From Lucifugimonas sp038150225 (GTDB lineage: Bacteria; Chloroflexota; Dehalococcoidia; Lucifugimonadales; Lucifugimonadaceae), in contig JAYQWG010000007.1 of NCBI GenBank assembly GCA_038150225.1, positions 1 through 63,820 of the forward strand: DNA of 63,820 nt. Reading direction: 5' to 3'. Below, one piece after another: positions 34,290 to 42,185 of this stretch (position 1 is the stretch's first letter; each line of letters begins with the position of its first letter). The position numbers were made by a program, and so were the translations under genes. Under the pieces are notes generated by a model, which was not told the origin of the DNA, searched no databases, and worked only from the letters and a program-made list of their open reading frames with translations.

Positions 34290-35519
34290 ATGAGTTCGAT
34301 CAGTCAGTTGAACCCCGAGCAGAAGCCTCCATTAGAAGGTAAACGAGTGGTGCTTGGGGTGACTGGTTCGATCGCCGCCTACAAAGCCGCAGATATTGCG
34401 TCAAAATTTGTCCAGGCGGGTGCGGATGTCGATGTGATCATGAGCTCAGCGGCAACTCAATTCGTCGGTGTTTCAACATTTGAAGCTCTGACTCATCGAC
34501 CTGTCACTACAGGTCTCTGGGAAGCACACTCAGAACTAAGCATTGATCACGTAGCTCTGGCACTTCGTGCCGATTGCGTTGTGATCGCACCAGCCACCGC
34601 AAACACCATCGCGAAACTCGCGCTAGGTATCGCAGATGATCCACTCACAGCGACAATCCTCGCTACCGAGGCTCCAATAATTGTGGCCCCAGCGATGGAT
34701 GCCGATATGTATGCGAGTCCTTCGACCCAGCGAAACGTAAAAACGCTGACCGACGATGGAGTCATTCTTGCCGGTCCGGCGAGCGGAAGACTAGCTTCTG
34801 GACTCGTAGGGCAAGGTCGACTAGTTGATACCGAAACCATTGTCGGATTAGTCCGACAGGCAATTGGCAAAAACGGCGACTATGCAGGTAGGACAGTTAT
34901 CGTTTCCGCCGGTGGCACTCGTCAGCCAATCGATCCGGTTCGATTTATAAGCAATCGCTCCACCGGCAAGATGGGTTACGCAATCGCTGAGGCAGCCCGG
35001 GATAGAGGTGCGCATGTAACTCTGGTTACGGCCTCTGATATTTCAGTTCCAGCAGGCATCAGGGTAATTCAAGTTGAAACCGTTGATCAAATGCGCGACG
35101 CAATAGTTCCTGAATCACACGATTCGGACCTGCTCGTTATGGCAGCTGCAATCTCCGATTTCACACCGGCAAAAGTATCTTCTTCCAAGATCAAAAAGAG
35201 CGACGGCGAGGTTCCCCGCATCGAACTCGTGAAAGTCGAAGATTTCATGCCTCTGGCAACCGGTCCTCGACTTATCAAAGTGGCATTCGCTGCTGAAACT
35301 GATGATGTGATTCAAAACGCCACCGCCAAAGCCGCTCCAAAGGGTGCCGCGTTTGTAGTCGCGAATGATGTCAGCGAACCAGGCAGCGGATTTGGAACTG
35401 ACACCAACCGGGTCACGTTCGTAAACCAGGACGGATCAGTCGTCGCCCAACCGTTGATGTCGAAGCTCGATGTTGCTCACGCCATCCTGGATCACGCCAA
35501 ACCTCACCTGTCTGAGTAG
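34290..35519 (+). CDS. coaBC: Phosphopantothenoylcysteine synthetase/decarboxylase
   Basis: A 409-residue bifunctional CoaBC. The N-terminal flavin-dependent decarboxylase (CoaC) shows VTGSIAAYKAADI, ISIDHV-type His region (SIDHVAL), APAMDADMY and ASGRLASG. The C-terminal synthetase (CoaB) begins at VSAGGTRQPIDPVRFISN. Both halves are full length. It starts 10 bases after coaX. Confidence 0.94.
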   Translation: MSSISQLNPEQKPPLEGKRVVLGVTGSIAAYKAADIASKFVQAGADVDVIMSSAATQFVGVSTFEALTHRPVTTGLWEAHSELSIDHVALALRADCVVIAPATANTIAKLALGIADDPLTATILATEAPIIVAPAMDADMYASPSTQRNVKTLTDDGVILAGPASGRLASGLVGQGRLVDTETIVGLVRQAIGKNGDYAGRTVIVSAGGTRQPIDPVRFISNRSTGKMGYAIAEAARDRGAHVTLVTASDISVPAGIRVIQVETVDQMRDAIVPESHDSDLLVMAAAISDFTPAKVSSSKIKKSDGEVPRIELVKVEDFMPLATGPRLIKVAFAAETDDVIQNATAKAAPKGAAFVVANDVSEPGSGFGTDTNRVTFVNQDGSVVAQPLMSKLDVAHAILDHAKPHLSE

Positions 35520-35621
35520 CACCTCGTAAGTCTCTTATGAGATAGGCAGATACGCGTCTGACACCTTAGAATTGCTGCCGTTCAATTTCTTTTACGAATA
35601 ATCGATCTCGAAGGGCATTCG

Positions 35622-35897
35622 ATGAGGCTTTACTGGAAAGAGAAAAAACGCGGGTTCGACCTGATCGTCGAAAACGACGAAGGCGAAACGTTCTCCGTCG
35701 GCGGTGTCAGGAACACGAAGCGTGGTATTGAAGCAATGGCGAAGACGACGGGTTATGACCCAGGGCGAGCGGTCAAAGGCCTCGAATCTGTCGAGGAAGG
35801 TCGCATCTTCGTTGAAAACTTCGAGCCATGGAGAGAATTTTTCCCCGGCGAACCACTCTCTCTTGAATCCGACATCGTTCCGCTAGAGCAAGCATAG
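35622..35897 (+). CDS. Conserved-looking protein of unknown function, 91 residues
   Basis: A small soluble protein that starts at ATG, with the sequence MRLYWKEKKRGFDLIVENDE, then GIEAMAKTTGYDPGRAVKGL. It is charged, has no membrane segment and no recognisable motif. The gene ends seven bases before the RraA homologue, so they are co-transcribed. No function can be given. Confidence 0.65.
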   Translation: MRLYWKEKKRGFDLIVENDEGETFSVGGVRNTKRGIEAMAKTTGYDPGRAVKGLESVEEGRIFVENFEPWREFFPGEPLSLESDIVPLEQA

Positions 35898-35904
35898 CGT
35901 CCTC

Positions 35905-36591
35905 ATGAAAACAATCGATCAATCAATACTCGACACCCTTGCTGGATACGACTCTGCTACGGTTCAAAACGCAGGGATCCTCGTCCGTGGTTACATCCCC
36001 GAAGATGATGACTACACCGACCCGGATTTGAAGGAATACATTTCTCCGGGGCCCGCTCCAGCTGTTGGGTATGCGCTTACTTCAACTTGGGCACCTTTGA
36101 ACGATCACGGCTCTGATCCATCACATCGGATCGAGTATTTCGACTCAATCGCCCGAGCAAACGCACCTGTCATTGTCGTACAACAGGACGTCGAACAACC
36201 AGCTCGTCGAGGAGCCATCATTGGTGATGGCATGGCTTACCAAATGCGTGCATTAGGTGCCGTTGGAGCAGTTGTTGATGGAAACGCGCGAGACGTTCCG
36301 GGAATCGAAGCTGCAGGACTACCGTTATGGGCAACTGGACGAGTTCCCGGTCATGGGCCATTCAGCATGCTCGCTCACGAAATACCAGTGACTATCGCAA
36401 GTTTGACCATCAACCCTGGTGACATCATTGTTTGTGACAGCGATGGCGTGACGCGAGTTCCTGTCGACATTGCCGCAGATGTAGCAAAAATGTGCGTAGA
36501 GGTCCGCGCTAAAGAAGGCAGGATGCACAAGATCTTCGCCAACCCTGGGTTCAAGATGCAGGATTGGGAAGACTGGAAAGCTGGCAACTGA
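35905..36591 (+). CDS. RraA-family protein (HMG/oxaloacetate aldolase-like)
   Basis: A 228-residue RraA/DlpA-like protein with GDGMAYQMRALG (about 112-123), GAVVDGNARDVPGIEAAGLP (about 125-144) and PGDIIVCDSDGVTRVP (about 171-186). The R-D pair in NARDV and the GxxxxQ turn match the divalent-metal aldolases that cleave 4-hydroxy-4-methyl-2-oxoglutarate or decarboxylate oxaloacetate. RNase E inhibitor activity in E. coli is a special case. The gene likely acts in sugar or aromatic acid catabolism. Confidence 0.85.
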   Translation: MKTIDQSILDTLAGYDSATVQNAGILVRGYIPEDDDYTDPDLKEYISPGPAPAVGYALTSTWAPLNDHGSDPSHRIEYFDSIARANAPVIVVQQDVEQPARRGAIIGDGMAYQMRALGAVGAVVDGNARDVPGIEAAGLPLWATGRVPGHGPFSMLAHEIPVTIASLTINPGDIIVCDSDGVTRVPVDIAADVAKMCVEVRAKEGRMHKIFANPGFKMQDWEDWKAGN

Positions 36592-36618
36592 GGAGGAAAT
36601 TCTCCACCAGTTGCCAGC
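36580..36618. terminator. Bidirectional hairpin between the RraA homologue and valS
   Basis: An 11-bp perfect inverted repeat, GCTGGCAACTG at 36580-36590 and CAGTTGCCAGC at 36608-36618, overlaps the stop codon of the plus-strand gene and faces the end of valS on the minus strand. The inner GGAG/CTCC extends it. There is no strong T-run on either side, so it may act as a weak or factor-assisted terminator for both genes. Confidence 0.55.
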
Positions 36619-36627
36619 AAACGTGTC

Positions 36628-39279
36628 CTACTTCTTTGCCGGTGCTTCGGCAGGTTCAATGACCGCGGTGTAACGCCAGTCGGCTGACGGTGTACCGTCA
36701 GCAAAGCTGATCGATTCAGCTCCACCTGCCGCCGCAACGTCATCGCCAACCAGGCGTAAATCTTCCTTACCGTCTGCGTCCGCCTCTAGAACAAGACTTA
36801 GCAGTTCCCGGTTGAGGTTTACGCCATGCTCGGTTTTGGCTTTACGGACAGCTGCAATTGCATCGCAAGCCGCCTTGAAAGAGCCTTCGATTTCAGGAGC
36901 AGGAATTTCACTGAGTTCTTCGAGAGAAGGCCATGGAGCCCGATGAATCGACTCGTGTCCTGATTCCTCGGCGAAGACCCAACTCCATACCTCGTCGGTA
37001 ATTGTTGGTACGACCGGAGCAAACAGTCGCAGAACGATGTTCAGACCAAGTCGCAACGTTGCTACCGCCGAAGCACGACCTTCAGGATCATCCTCCGACC
37101 TCGAACGCCGTTTCAGAAGTTCAATGTAGTTGTCCGTGAACGCGCCCCAGAAGAACTTTTCTGTTTCCTGCAGAGCGATCGAAAATTCAAAGTCGTCAAA
37201 CGCCTGGGTCGCCCTGGCAACGACATTTCGAAGTTCTTCGATAAACGCCCGATCCAGCTCGTTGGTGATTGGACCGTCTTCAGCCGTTTGACCGAGAACG
37301 AATTTTCCAGCGTTATAAAGCTTAGTAACGAGCTTTCCACCTATCTTGAAAATCGATTCATCGTGCGTGGCGTCCGAACCGAGCCGGAACGAAGCCGACC
37401 AGTATCGAACAGCGTCGGCACCAAACCGATCCAACGTCTCAACCGGGGTAACGACGTTACCTCGTGACTTCGACATCTTCTTTCGGTCTGGGTCAAGAAC
37501 CCATCCCGAAATGATTACGTTGTCCCACGGAACCTTGTCTTCGTGCAACATCGCCTTGGCGATCGTGTAAAACGCCCATGTCCGGATGATTTCGTGGCTT
37601 TGTGGACGAATGTCGCCCTGGAACAAACCATTCATTTCATCATCGTCTTCACCCCATCGAGCAACGATTTGTGGAGTCAACGAAGACGTGAACCATGTGT
37701 CGAAAATGTCGGCTTCACCAACAAAGCCGTTCGGTTTATTTCGCTGGCTTTCTGTAAATCCTGGAGGACAATCAACCTCCGGATCGACCGGCAACATATC
37801 GGCTGTCGCAACGACTGCATCGTCGTATTTCGGTTCGCTTTGCTCATCAAGCGGGTACCAAACTGGGATTGGAACACCAAAGTAACGCTGGCGTGAGATA
37901 CACCAGTCGACATTCAGGTTTTCTGTCCAGTTTTCGTAGCGCTTACGCATGAACTCCGGATGCCAACTAATCTCCCTACCCTTTTCGAGTAGTCGATCTT
38001 TCTTATCCTGTAATCGAACGAACCACTGGCGCGTCGTCAGATATTCGAGTGGGTTGTCACCCTTCTCGTAGTAACGAACGGGGTGCTGTATCTGTCGTGG
38101 CTCATCCTGCAACGGCGCACCGTTTCCAGTTGCGGAGTTTGCAGGGTCACGCATCAACTCAACGACAATCGACTTGGCGCTTGGTGTGCGCTTCCCAACC
38201 ATTTGCTGATAGTTCTCATTCGCCTGTTCAGGTTTCAGGCTCTCCCATCCGTCTTCACCAAAAGTCCGATCTAGAATCCGCCCGTTCCGACCGAGAACCT
38301 GACGGAGCTGCAAGCCTTCATCTCGCCACCATGCAACGTCGGTTTGATCGCCGAACGTACAAACCATGAGAATTCCGGTGCCCTTCTCAGGGTCAGCTTC
38401 TTCACTGGCAAAGATCGGAACCTTTGCAAAAAATCCGGGAGTTACCGCGTGCTTTCCGAACAATCCTTTGAATCGCTCGTCGTCAGGGTGGGCGGTAATC
38501 CCAACACAAGCTGCCAGTAATTCGGGCCTAGTCGTCGAGATAACGAAGCTCTGTACAGGAGCATCTTCTTCAAAGACACCGAACTCGATGTCGTGATACG
38601 CGCCACCCTTTTCCCGGTCTTCAACCTCAGCCTGGGCAACCGCAGTTTGGAAATCTACATCCCACATAGTGGGAGCTTCCAGTTGGTAAACATGTCCTTT
38701 GTCATGAAGGTCCAGGAAGCTGCGCTGAGCAATCCTGCGGCTCTTGTCGTCGATCGTTGCGTACTCATCGTTCCAGTCGATTGAATAACCAAGACGCTGG
38801 AAAGTTTCCTTAAACGCAACCTCGTCCATCTCTGTCACGACGTGACACATTTCGATGAAATTCTGGCGGTTTACAACAAGCTGCTGATTCTTTTTGAGTC
38901 CCAGCTCTGCGCGCTTCGCGTCGACATCAAGGTTTTCGATGTAGGGAACGTTGGGCTCTGCACGAACGTTGAAATAGTTTTGTACTCGCCGTTCCGTCGG
39001 TAGTCCGTTGTCGTCCCATCCCATTGGGTAGGCAACGTTCCAACCTGCCATTCGCTTGTAACGAGCAAGCAGGTCCTGGTGTGTGTAGGAAAAGACGTGA
39101 CCAACGTGAAGCGAACCACTCACGGTTGGCGGTGGGGAATCGATCACAAACGACTTGTCTCGAGCGACCGAGGGGTCTCGTTTTTCGATTCCTAGCTCGT
39201 TCCAACGTGTACGCCAGAAGGCTTCGCGCTCGTTGATATCGAAGCGTTTTGGAAGATCTGAAAAGTTGATCGACTTCAC
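36628..39279 (-). CDS. valS: Valyl-tRNA synthetase
   Basis: An 883-residue class I synthetase, typical in length, with the HIGH box as GSLHVGHVF, the editing domain (about 190-340), and KMSKS in DRKKMSKSRGN. It charges tRNA-Val. The start is GTG at 39277-39279, preceded by CAGGAATGTGGG. A longer frame from 39345 begins inside the upstream T-box terminator and cannot be right. Regulation is by the T-box leader whose specifier reads GTC, a valine codon. Confidence 0.95.
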   Translation of the reverse strand: MKSINFSDLPKRFDINEREAFWRTRWNELGIEKRDPSVARDKSFVIDSPPPTVSGSLHVGHVFSYTHQDLLARYKRMAGWNVAYPMGWDDNGLPTERRVQNYFNVRAEPNVPYIENLDVDAKRAELGLKKNQQLVVNRQNFIEMCHVVTEMDEVAFKETFQRLGYSIDWNDEYATIDDKSRRIAQRSFLDLHDKGHVYQLEAPTMWDVDFQTAVAQAEVEDREKGGAYHDIEFGVFEEDAPVQSFVISTTRPELLAACVGITAHPDDERFKGLFGKHAVTPGFFAKVPIFASEEADPEKGTGILMVCTFGDQTDVAWWRDEGLQLRQVLGRNGRILDRTFGEDGWESLKPEQANENYQQMVGKRTPSAKSIVVELMRDPANSATGNGAPLQDEPRQIQHPVRYYEKGDNPLEYLTTRQWFVRLQDKKDRLLEKGREISWHPEFMRKRYENWTENLNVDWCISRQRYFGVPIPVWYPLDEQSEPKYDDAVVATADMLPVDPEVDCPPGFTESQRNKPNGFVGEADIFDTWFTSSLTPQIVARWGEDDDEMNGLFQGDIRPQSHEIIRTWAFYTIAKAMLHEDKVPWDNVIISGWVLDPDRKKMSKSRGNVVTPVETLDRFGADAVRYWSASFRLGSDATHDESIFKIGGKLVTKLYNAGKFVLGQTAEDGPITNELDRAFIEELRNVVARATQAFDDFEFSIALQETEKFFWGAFTDNYIELLKRRSRSEDDPEGRASAVATLRLGLNIVLRLFAPVVPTITDEVWSWVFAEESGHESIHRAPWPSLEELSEIPAPEIEGSFKAACDAIAAVRKAKTEHGVNLNRELLSLVLEADADGKEDLRLVGDDVAAAGGAESISFADGTPSADWRYTAVIEPAEAPAKK

Positions 39280-39330
39280 TTGCCCACATTCCTGAATATT
39301 CAAATTAATCCGGGACGGGCAAATGGCAAC

Positions 39331-39556
39331 AAAAAACCCGTCCATTCAAAATCAAAGGACGGGTTGACCGCGGTACCACCTCTGTTGCCGAATGTTGATT
39401 GCACTCGGCCACTTCGTTTAGCTATATCGGGGCTACCGGATCGACCTACTAAGTTTCAGAAGATCAGCTCGGAGACGACTTCGTGATCGCAAGGTACCGG
39501 TTTCACACCAAACACCGGCTCTCTAACACCCGCAGCATCACTACTACTTCTCGTCA
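39331..39556 (-). promoter_or_regulatory. T-box leader with GTC (valine) specifier and intrinsic terminator
   Basis: On the minus strand: a Stem I base GACGA/TCGTC, an AGTA-type bulge, the loop AGAGAGCCGGTG, and the 3' side reading GAA followed by GTC (39477-39479), matching the specifier position for Val. The conserved T-box GAGGTGGTACCGCGG (39368-39382) binds the tRNA 3' end. A terminator AACCCGTCC/GGACGGGTT with T-run (39331-39365) competes with the antiterminator. Uncharged tRNA-Val would switch on valS. Confidence 0.94.
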
Positions 39557-39620
39557 AAGCAGTTCAAATATCTCTTCTAGGCTAGCCTGACAGGGTTCGA
39601 GAATCAATCGCGAGTTTTGA

Positions 39621-40418
39621 TTAGGAGCGTTTCCGCTTTGAATTCCTGGTCACCCGTTTCAGCGTTTCGTTCAACCTATCAGAACGTAAAACGCCAAGCC
39701 TTCTCTCATGGTTTTGACGCATTCGCTCGAGTTTTGCCAAACCTTTACGGGTATCACTTGCAATCTTCGCCGGATCAGACCGTTCCATTCTCAGTTTGAA
39801 CAACCAGTACGTAAACGCGTCCTCGTATCGAAGCGTGTGATCATCCTTGTGCCGCCATCCGGGTCTGGCCGGATTCGCTCCTACCTCCAGCTTAAAAACC
39901 TCCCAGAGATGGTCGCGCTCATTGCCGTACAGCATCTGGTAGGCCTGCTCAAGTGATGCGTCCGTCGCATGCCGCCCGCTCGCAACGCGCCGGTGAGTTA
40001 CCTCTTCTTCAACGGCAGCAATCAGCGATTGCTCGACCGTCACTCCGTAGAAATAAGAGAGGTGCGCCCGGAACTTATCGACTCCGAGCACGCGCATGAA
40101 ATCTGGCTCTTCGAATCCACCAAACATTGTTGGTTCAGTGATCCACTCAAGCCATAGTTCATCGGCAACCAGCTGAGCACAATCCTGGAGCAACCGCTGG
40201 GCAAGCAGGCGCCAATCAAAAGCTTCGCCACCAATTAAATAGTCAAGTGTCTCACCCCTAAGCTCCTCGCTGGCGAGCGGCCAGTTAGCTATACCTTTTA
40301 GCACTGAGAATTTCCAGGATTCCTCGTCAGAAACCAGATCGGCCCGCAGCGTCAATAACACGCTGTCAGTATCAAGCATGTCGGACGAGCTATTTAGTTT
40401 TGAATCGCTACTGACCAC
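39621..40418 (-). CDS. Protein of unknown function, 265 residues
   Basis: No family recognised. The sequence is acidic, with helix-rich stretches (DWRLLAQRLLQDCAQLVAD, LEQAYQMLYGNERDHLWEV) and a strongly basic C-terminus (NETLKRVTRNSKRKRS), which suggests RNA or DNA binding. It has no membrane segment. Its start overlaps the end of the PolX gene by 11 bases, so the two are co-translated. An ATG at residue 14 is an alternative start. Confidence 0.7.
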   Translation of the reverse strand: MVSSDSKLNSSSDMLDTDSVLLTLRADLVSDEESWKFSVLKGIANWPLASEELRGETLDYLIGGEAFDWRLLAQRLLQDCAQLVADELWLEWITEPTMFGGFEEPDFMRVLGVDKFRAHLSYFYGVTVEQSLIAAVEEEVTHRRVASGRHATDASLEQAYQMLYGNERDHLWEVFKLEVGANPARPGWRHKDDHTLRYEDAFTYWLFKLRMERSDPAKIASDTRKGLAKLERMRQNHERRLGVLRSDRLNETLKRVTRNSKRKRS

Positions 40419-42138
40419 GTTGTCTGTTGGACTCGTATCTCTCCGATTTTGGAAGCCGAAGGAACGCAGAAAACTCCTTGAATGGCATTGTATTGATCAC
40501 CTGCCACGGTTCGATCCACGCTCGGGCAGCGGTTTGAACGCCGTACCTCATATTTTCGAACTGCCATAGCCGGTGAGAATCAGTACTGACCGCAAAGATC
40601 ACGCCCATTTCAGCGGCCATACGCGCATGTTCAGCGTTCAGATCAAGACGTTCAGGCGACGCGTTTATTTCGAGAACTGTTCCAGTTGCTGCTGCTTTCT
40701 CAAAAATCTTTTCAACATCCATTAGCACGGGCGCTCGTCTTTCCAACAACTGAGCTGTCAGGTGACAAATAACGTCGACATGAGGGCTTTCCATTGCGGC
40801 AATCACACGATCCGTCATGGTTTGCTGATCCTGGTCCATACCGCTATGAATTGAAGCGATCACGATGTCGAGTTCAGCCAGCTCTTCATCGGAGTAATCG
40901 AGAGAACCATCGGGTTTGATATCCATTTCGGTTCCGGTCAGCAATTCGATTTCTACCTTATCGTTTAAAGATCGAACTGCATGGTTGTGCTCGATGAGCC
41001 TTTCAGACGACAGTCCGTTGGCAACCGTAGCGCTCGGCGAGTGGTCAGTAATTGCAAGGTATTCCCTGCCTAGATCAGTCGCTTTTGCGACCATTTCTTC
41101 CATTGGAAATCGACCATCAGACCAATCTGTGTGTGAATGCAGATCACCTTTGATATCAGCAAGTGAGATGAGCGAAGGAACAGATTCGCTGAACTCGCGA
41201 CCACCCTCACGGATTTCTGGTCGGATGAACGGTAAACCACAAGAGTCATAAACATCGGCTTCAGTCCTGAAATTCGTTTCAGATAAAGCATCCAGATCGA
41301 TCTCTGCGTTTCGTTCGTTCAGTTTCTTGATGTGCTGTCTGGGACCGGTTGCAAGAATCAATGCACCTCCTGCTCGATCGGGAGTAACAGCGAGTAACTC
41401 AAATCGGAAACCCGAATCATCGAGAAAGGCAGCGTTCTTATCGTCGTGCTGTAGAACGTCACGGACATTGGATAGTGTTGTAAACGCGTCGGTGATGGTT
41501 GCAGGCTGTGAATGTGACGCGACGAGAATCGCGTCCCCGATCAACTCGATCCCTCGGCGAATGTCACCGGCAATTTCAATCGTTTCAATCTCCGGGCACC
41601 TGGTTGTCATTTCTTCGACAACGGCTTGCGCCATTTGATTGGCTCGCCCAATCCCGACCTTGCCAACTTGCGCAGCCCGATACTCGGCGTGTCGAAGGAT
41701 TTGCAGCGCGCCCTTCTTACTGATCCTCGGAAGATTCTGGAACTCACCAGATTCAATGGATGCCGCCAATTGCTCGAAATTGCTTATCCCCAGTTCGGAA
41801 GCGGCAGTCACCGCCGTCTTGGCTCCAATTCCAGGGATTTGAGTCAACTCAAGCACACCGTCAGGAAGCTCTGTCTTGAGTCTTGCCAATAGTTCGAGTT
41901 TTCCAGTTCGAACCATCTCCCGAGTCTTGTCTACTATCGCGTCGCCAAAACCAGGGATTGAGCGCAGCCTGTCCTCATCATCAACAATGTCGGCGAGCTG
42001 ATAGGGAAGACTCTTAATAGCGTCCGCAGCTTTGGAATGGGCACGAACCTTAAAAATGTTCTCACCCTTGGCTTGCAGCAGAACTGCTAGGTCCTCAAAA
42101 ACCTTTGCAATCGAGGTGTTGTTCATGGGCACAACCAT
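40408..42138 (-). CDS. PolX-family protein with PHP domain; polymerase site degraded
   Basis: A 576-residue protein of the bacterial PolX type, with HhH motifs (IPGFGDAIVD, IPGIGAKTAV), a polymerase-beta-like palm and a C-terminal PHP exonuclease. The palm motif should read GDxD with a further Asp; here it is GDAI (residues 201-204), so the second Asp is Ile, and the third is probably Glu247 in FELLAV. The PHP domain is intact: GDLHSHTDWSDG (331-342), ASIHSG and STDSHR. It therefore probably keeps 3'-5' exonuclease or another PHP activity without polymerase activity. Confidence 0.88.
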   Translation of the reverse strand: MVVPMNNTSIAKVFEDLAVLLQAKGENIFKVRAHSKAADAIKSLPYQLADIVDDEDRLRSIPGFGDAIVDKTREMVRTGKLELLARLKTELPDGVLELTQIPGIGAKTAVTAASELGISNFEQLAASIESGEFQNLPRISKKGALQILRHAEYRAAQVGKVGIGRANQMAQAVVEEMTTRCPEIETIEIAGDIRRGIELIGDAILVASHSQPATITDAFTTLSNVRDVLQHDDKNAAFLDDSGFRFELLAVTPDRAGGALILATGPRQHIKKLNERNAEIDLDALSETNFRTEADVYDSCGLPFIRPEIREGGREFSESVPSLISLADIKGDLHSHTDWSDGRFPMEEMVAKATDLGREYLAITDHSPSATVANGLSSERLIEHNHAVRSLNDKVEIELLTGTEMDIKPDGSLDYSDEELAELDIVIASIHSGMDQDQQTMTDRVIAAMESPHVDVICHLTAQLLERRAPVLMDVEKIFEKAAATGTVLEINASPERLDLNAEHARMAAEMGVIFAVSTDSHRLWQFENMRYGVQTAARAWIEPWQVINTMPFKEFSAFLRLPKSERYESNRQRGQ

Positions 42139-42185
42139 ACCGCGTCCGGATGATCGAACGGCGCAAATGACAAGCTAAAAACGAA

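Noticed and set aside
39280..39345. N-terminal extension of valS from the ATG at 39345
   Set aside because: The codons lie in the T-box terminator and are unlike other synthetases; the GTG at 39279 has a proper ribosome-binding site.
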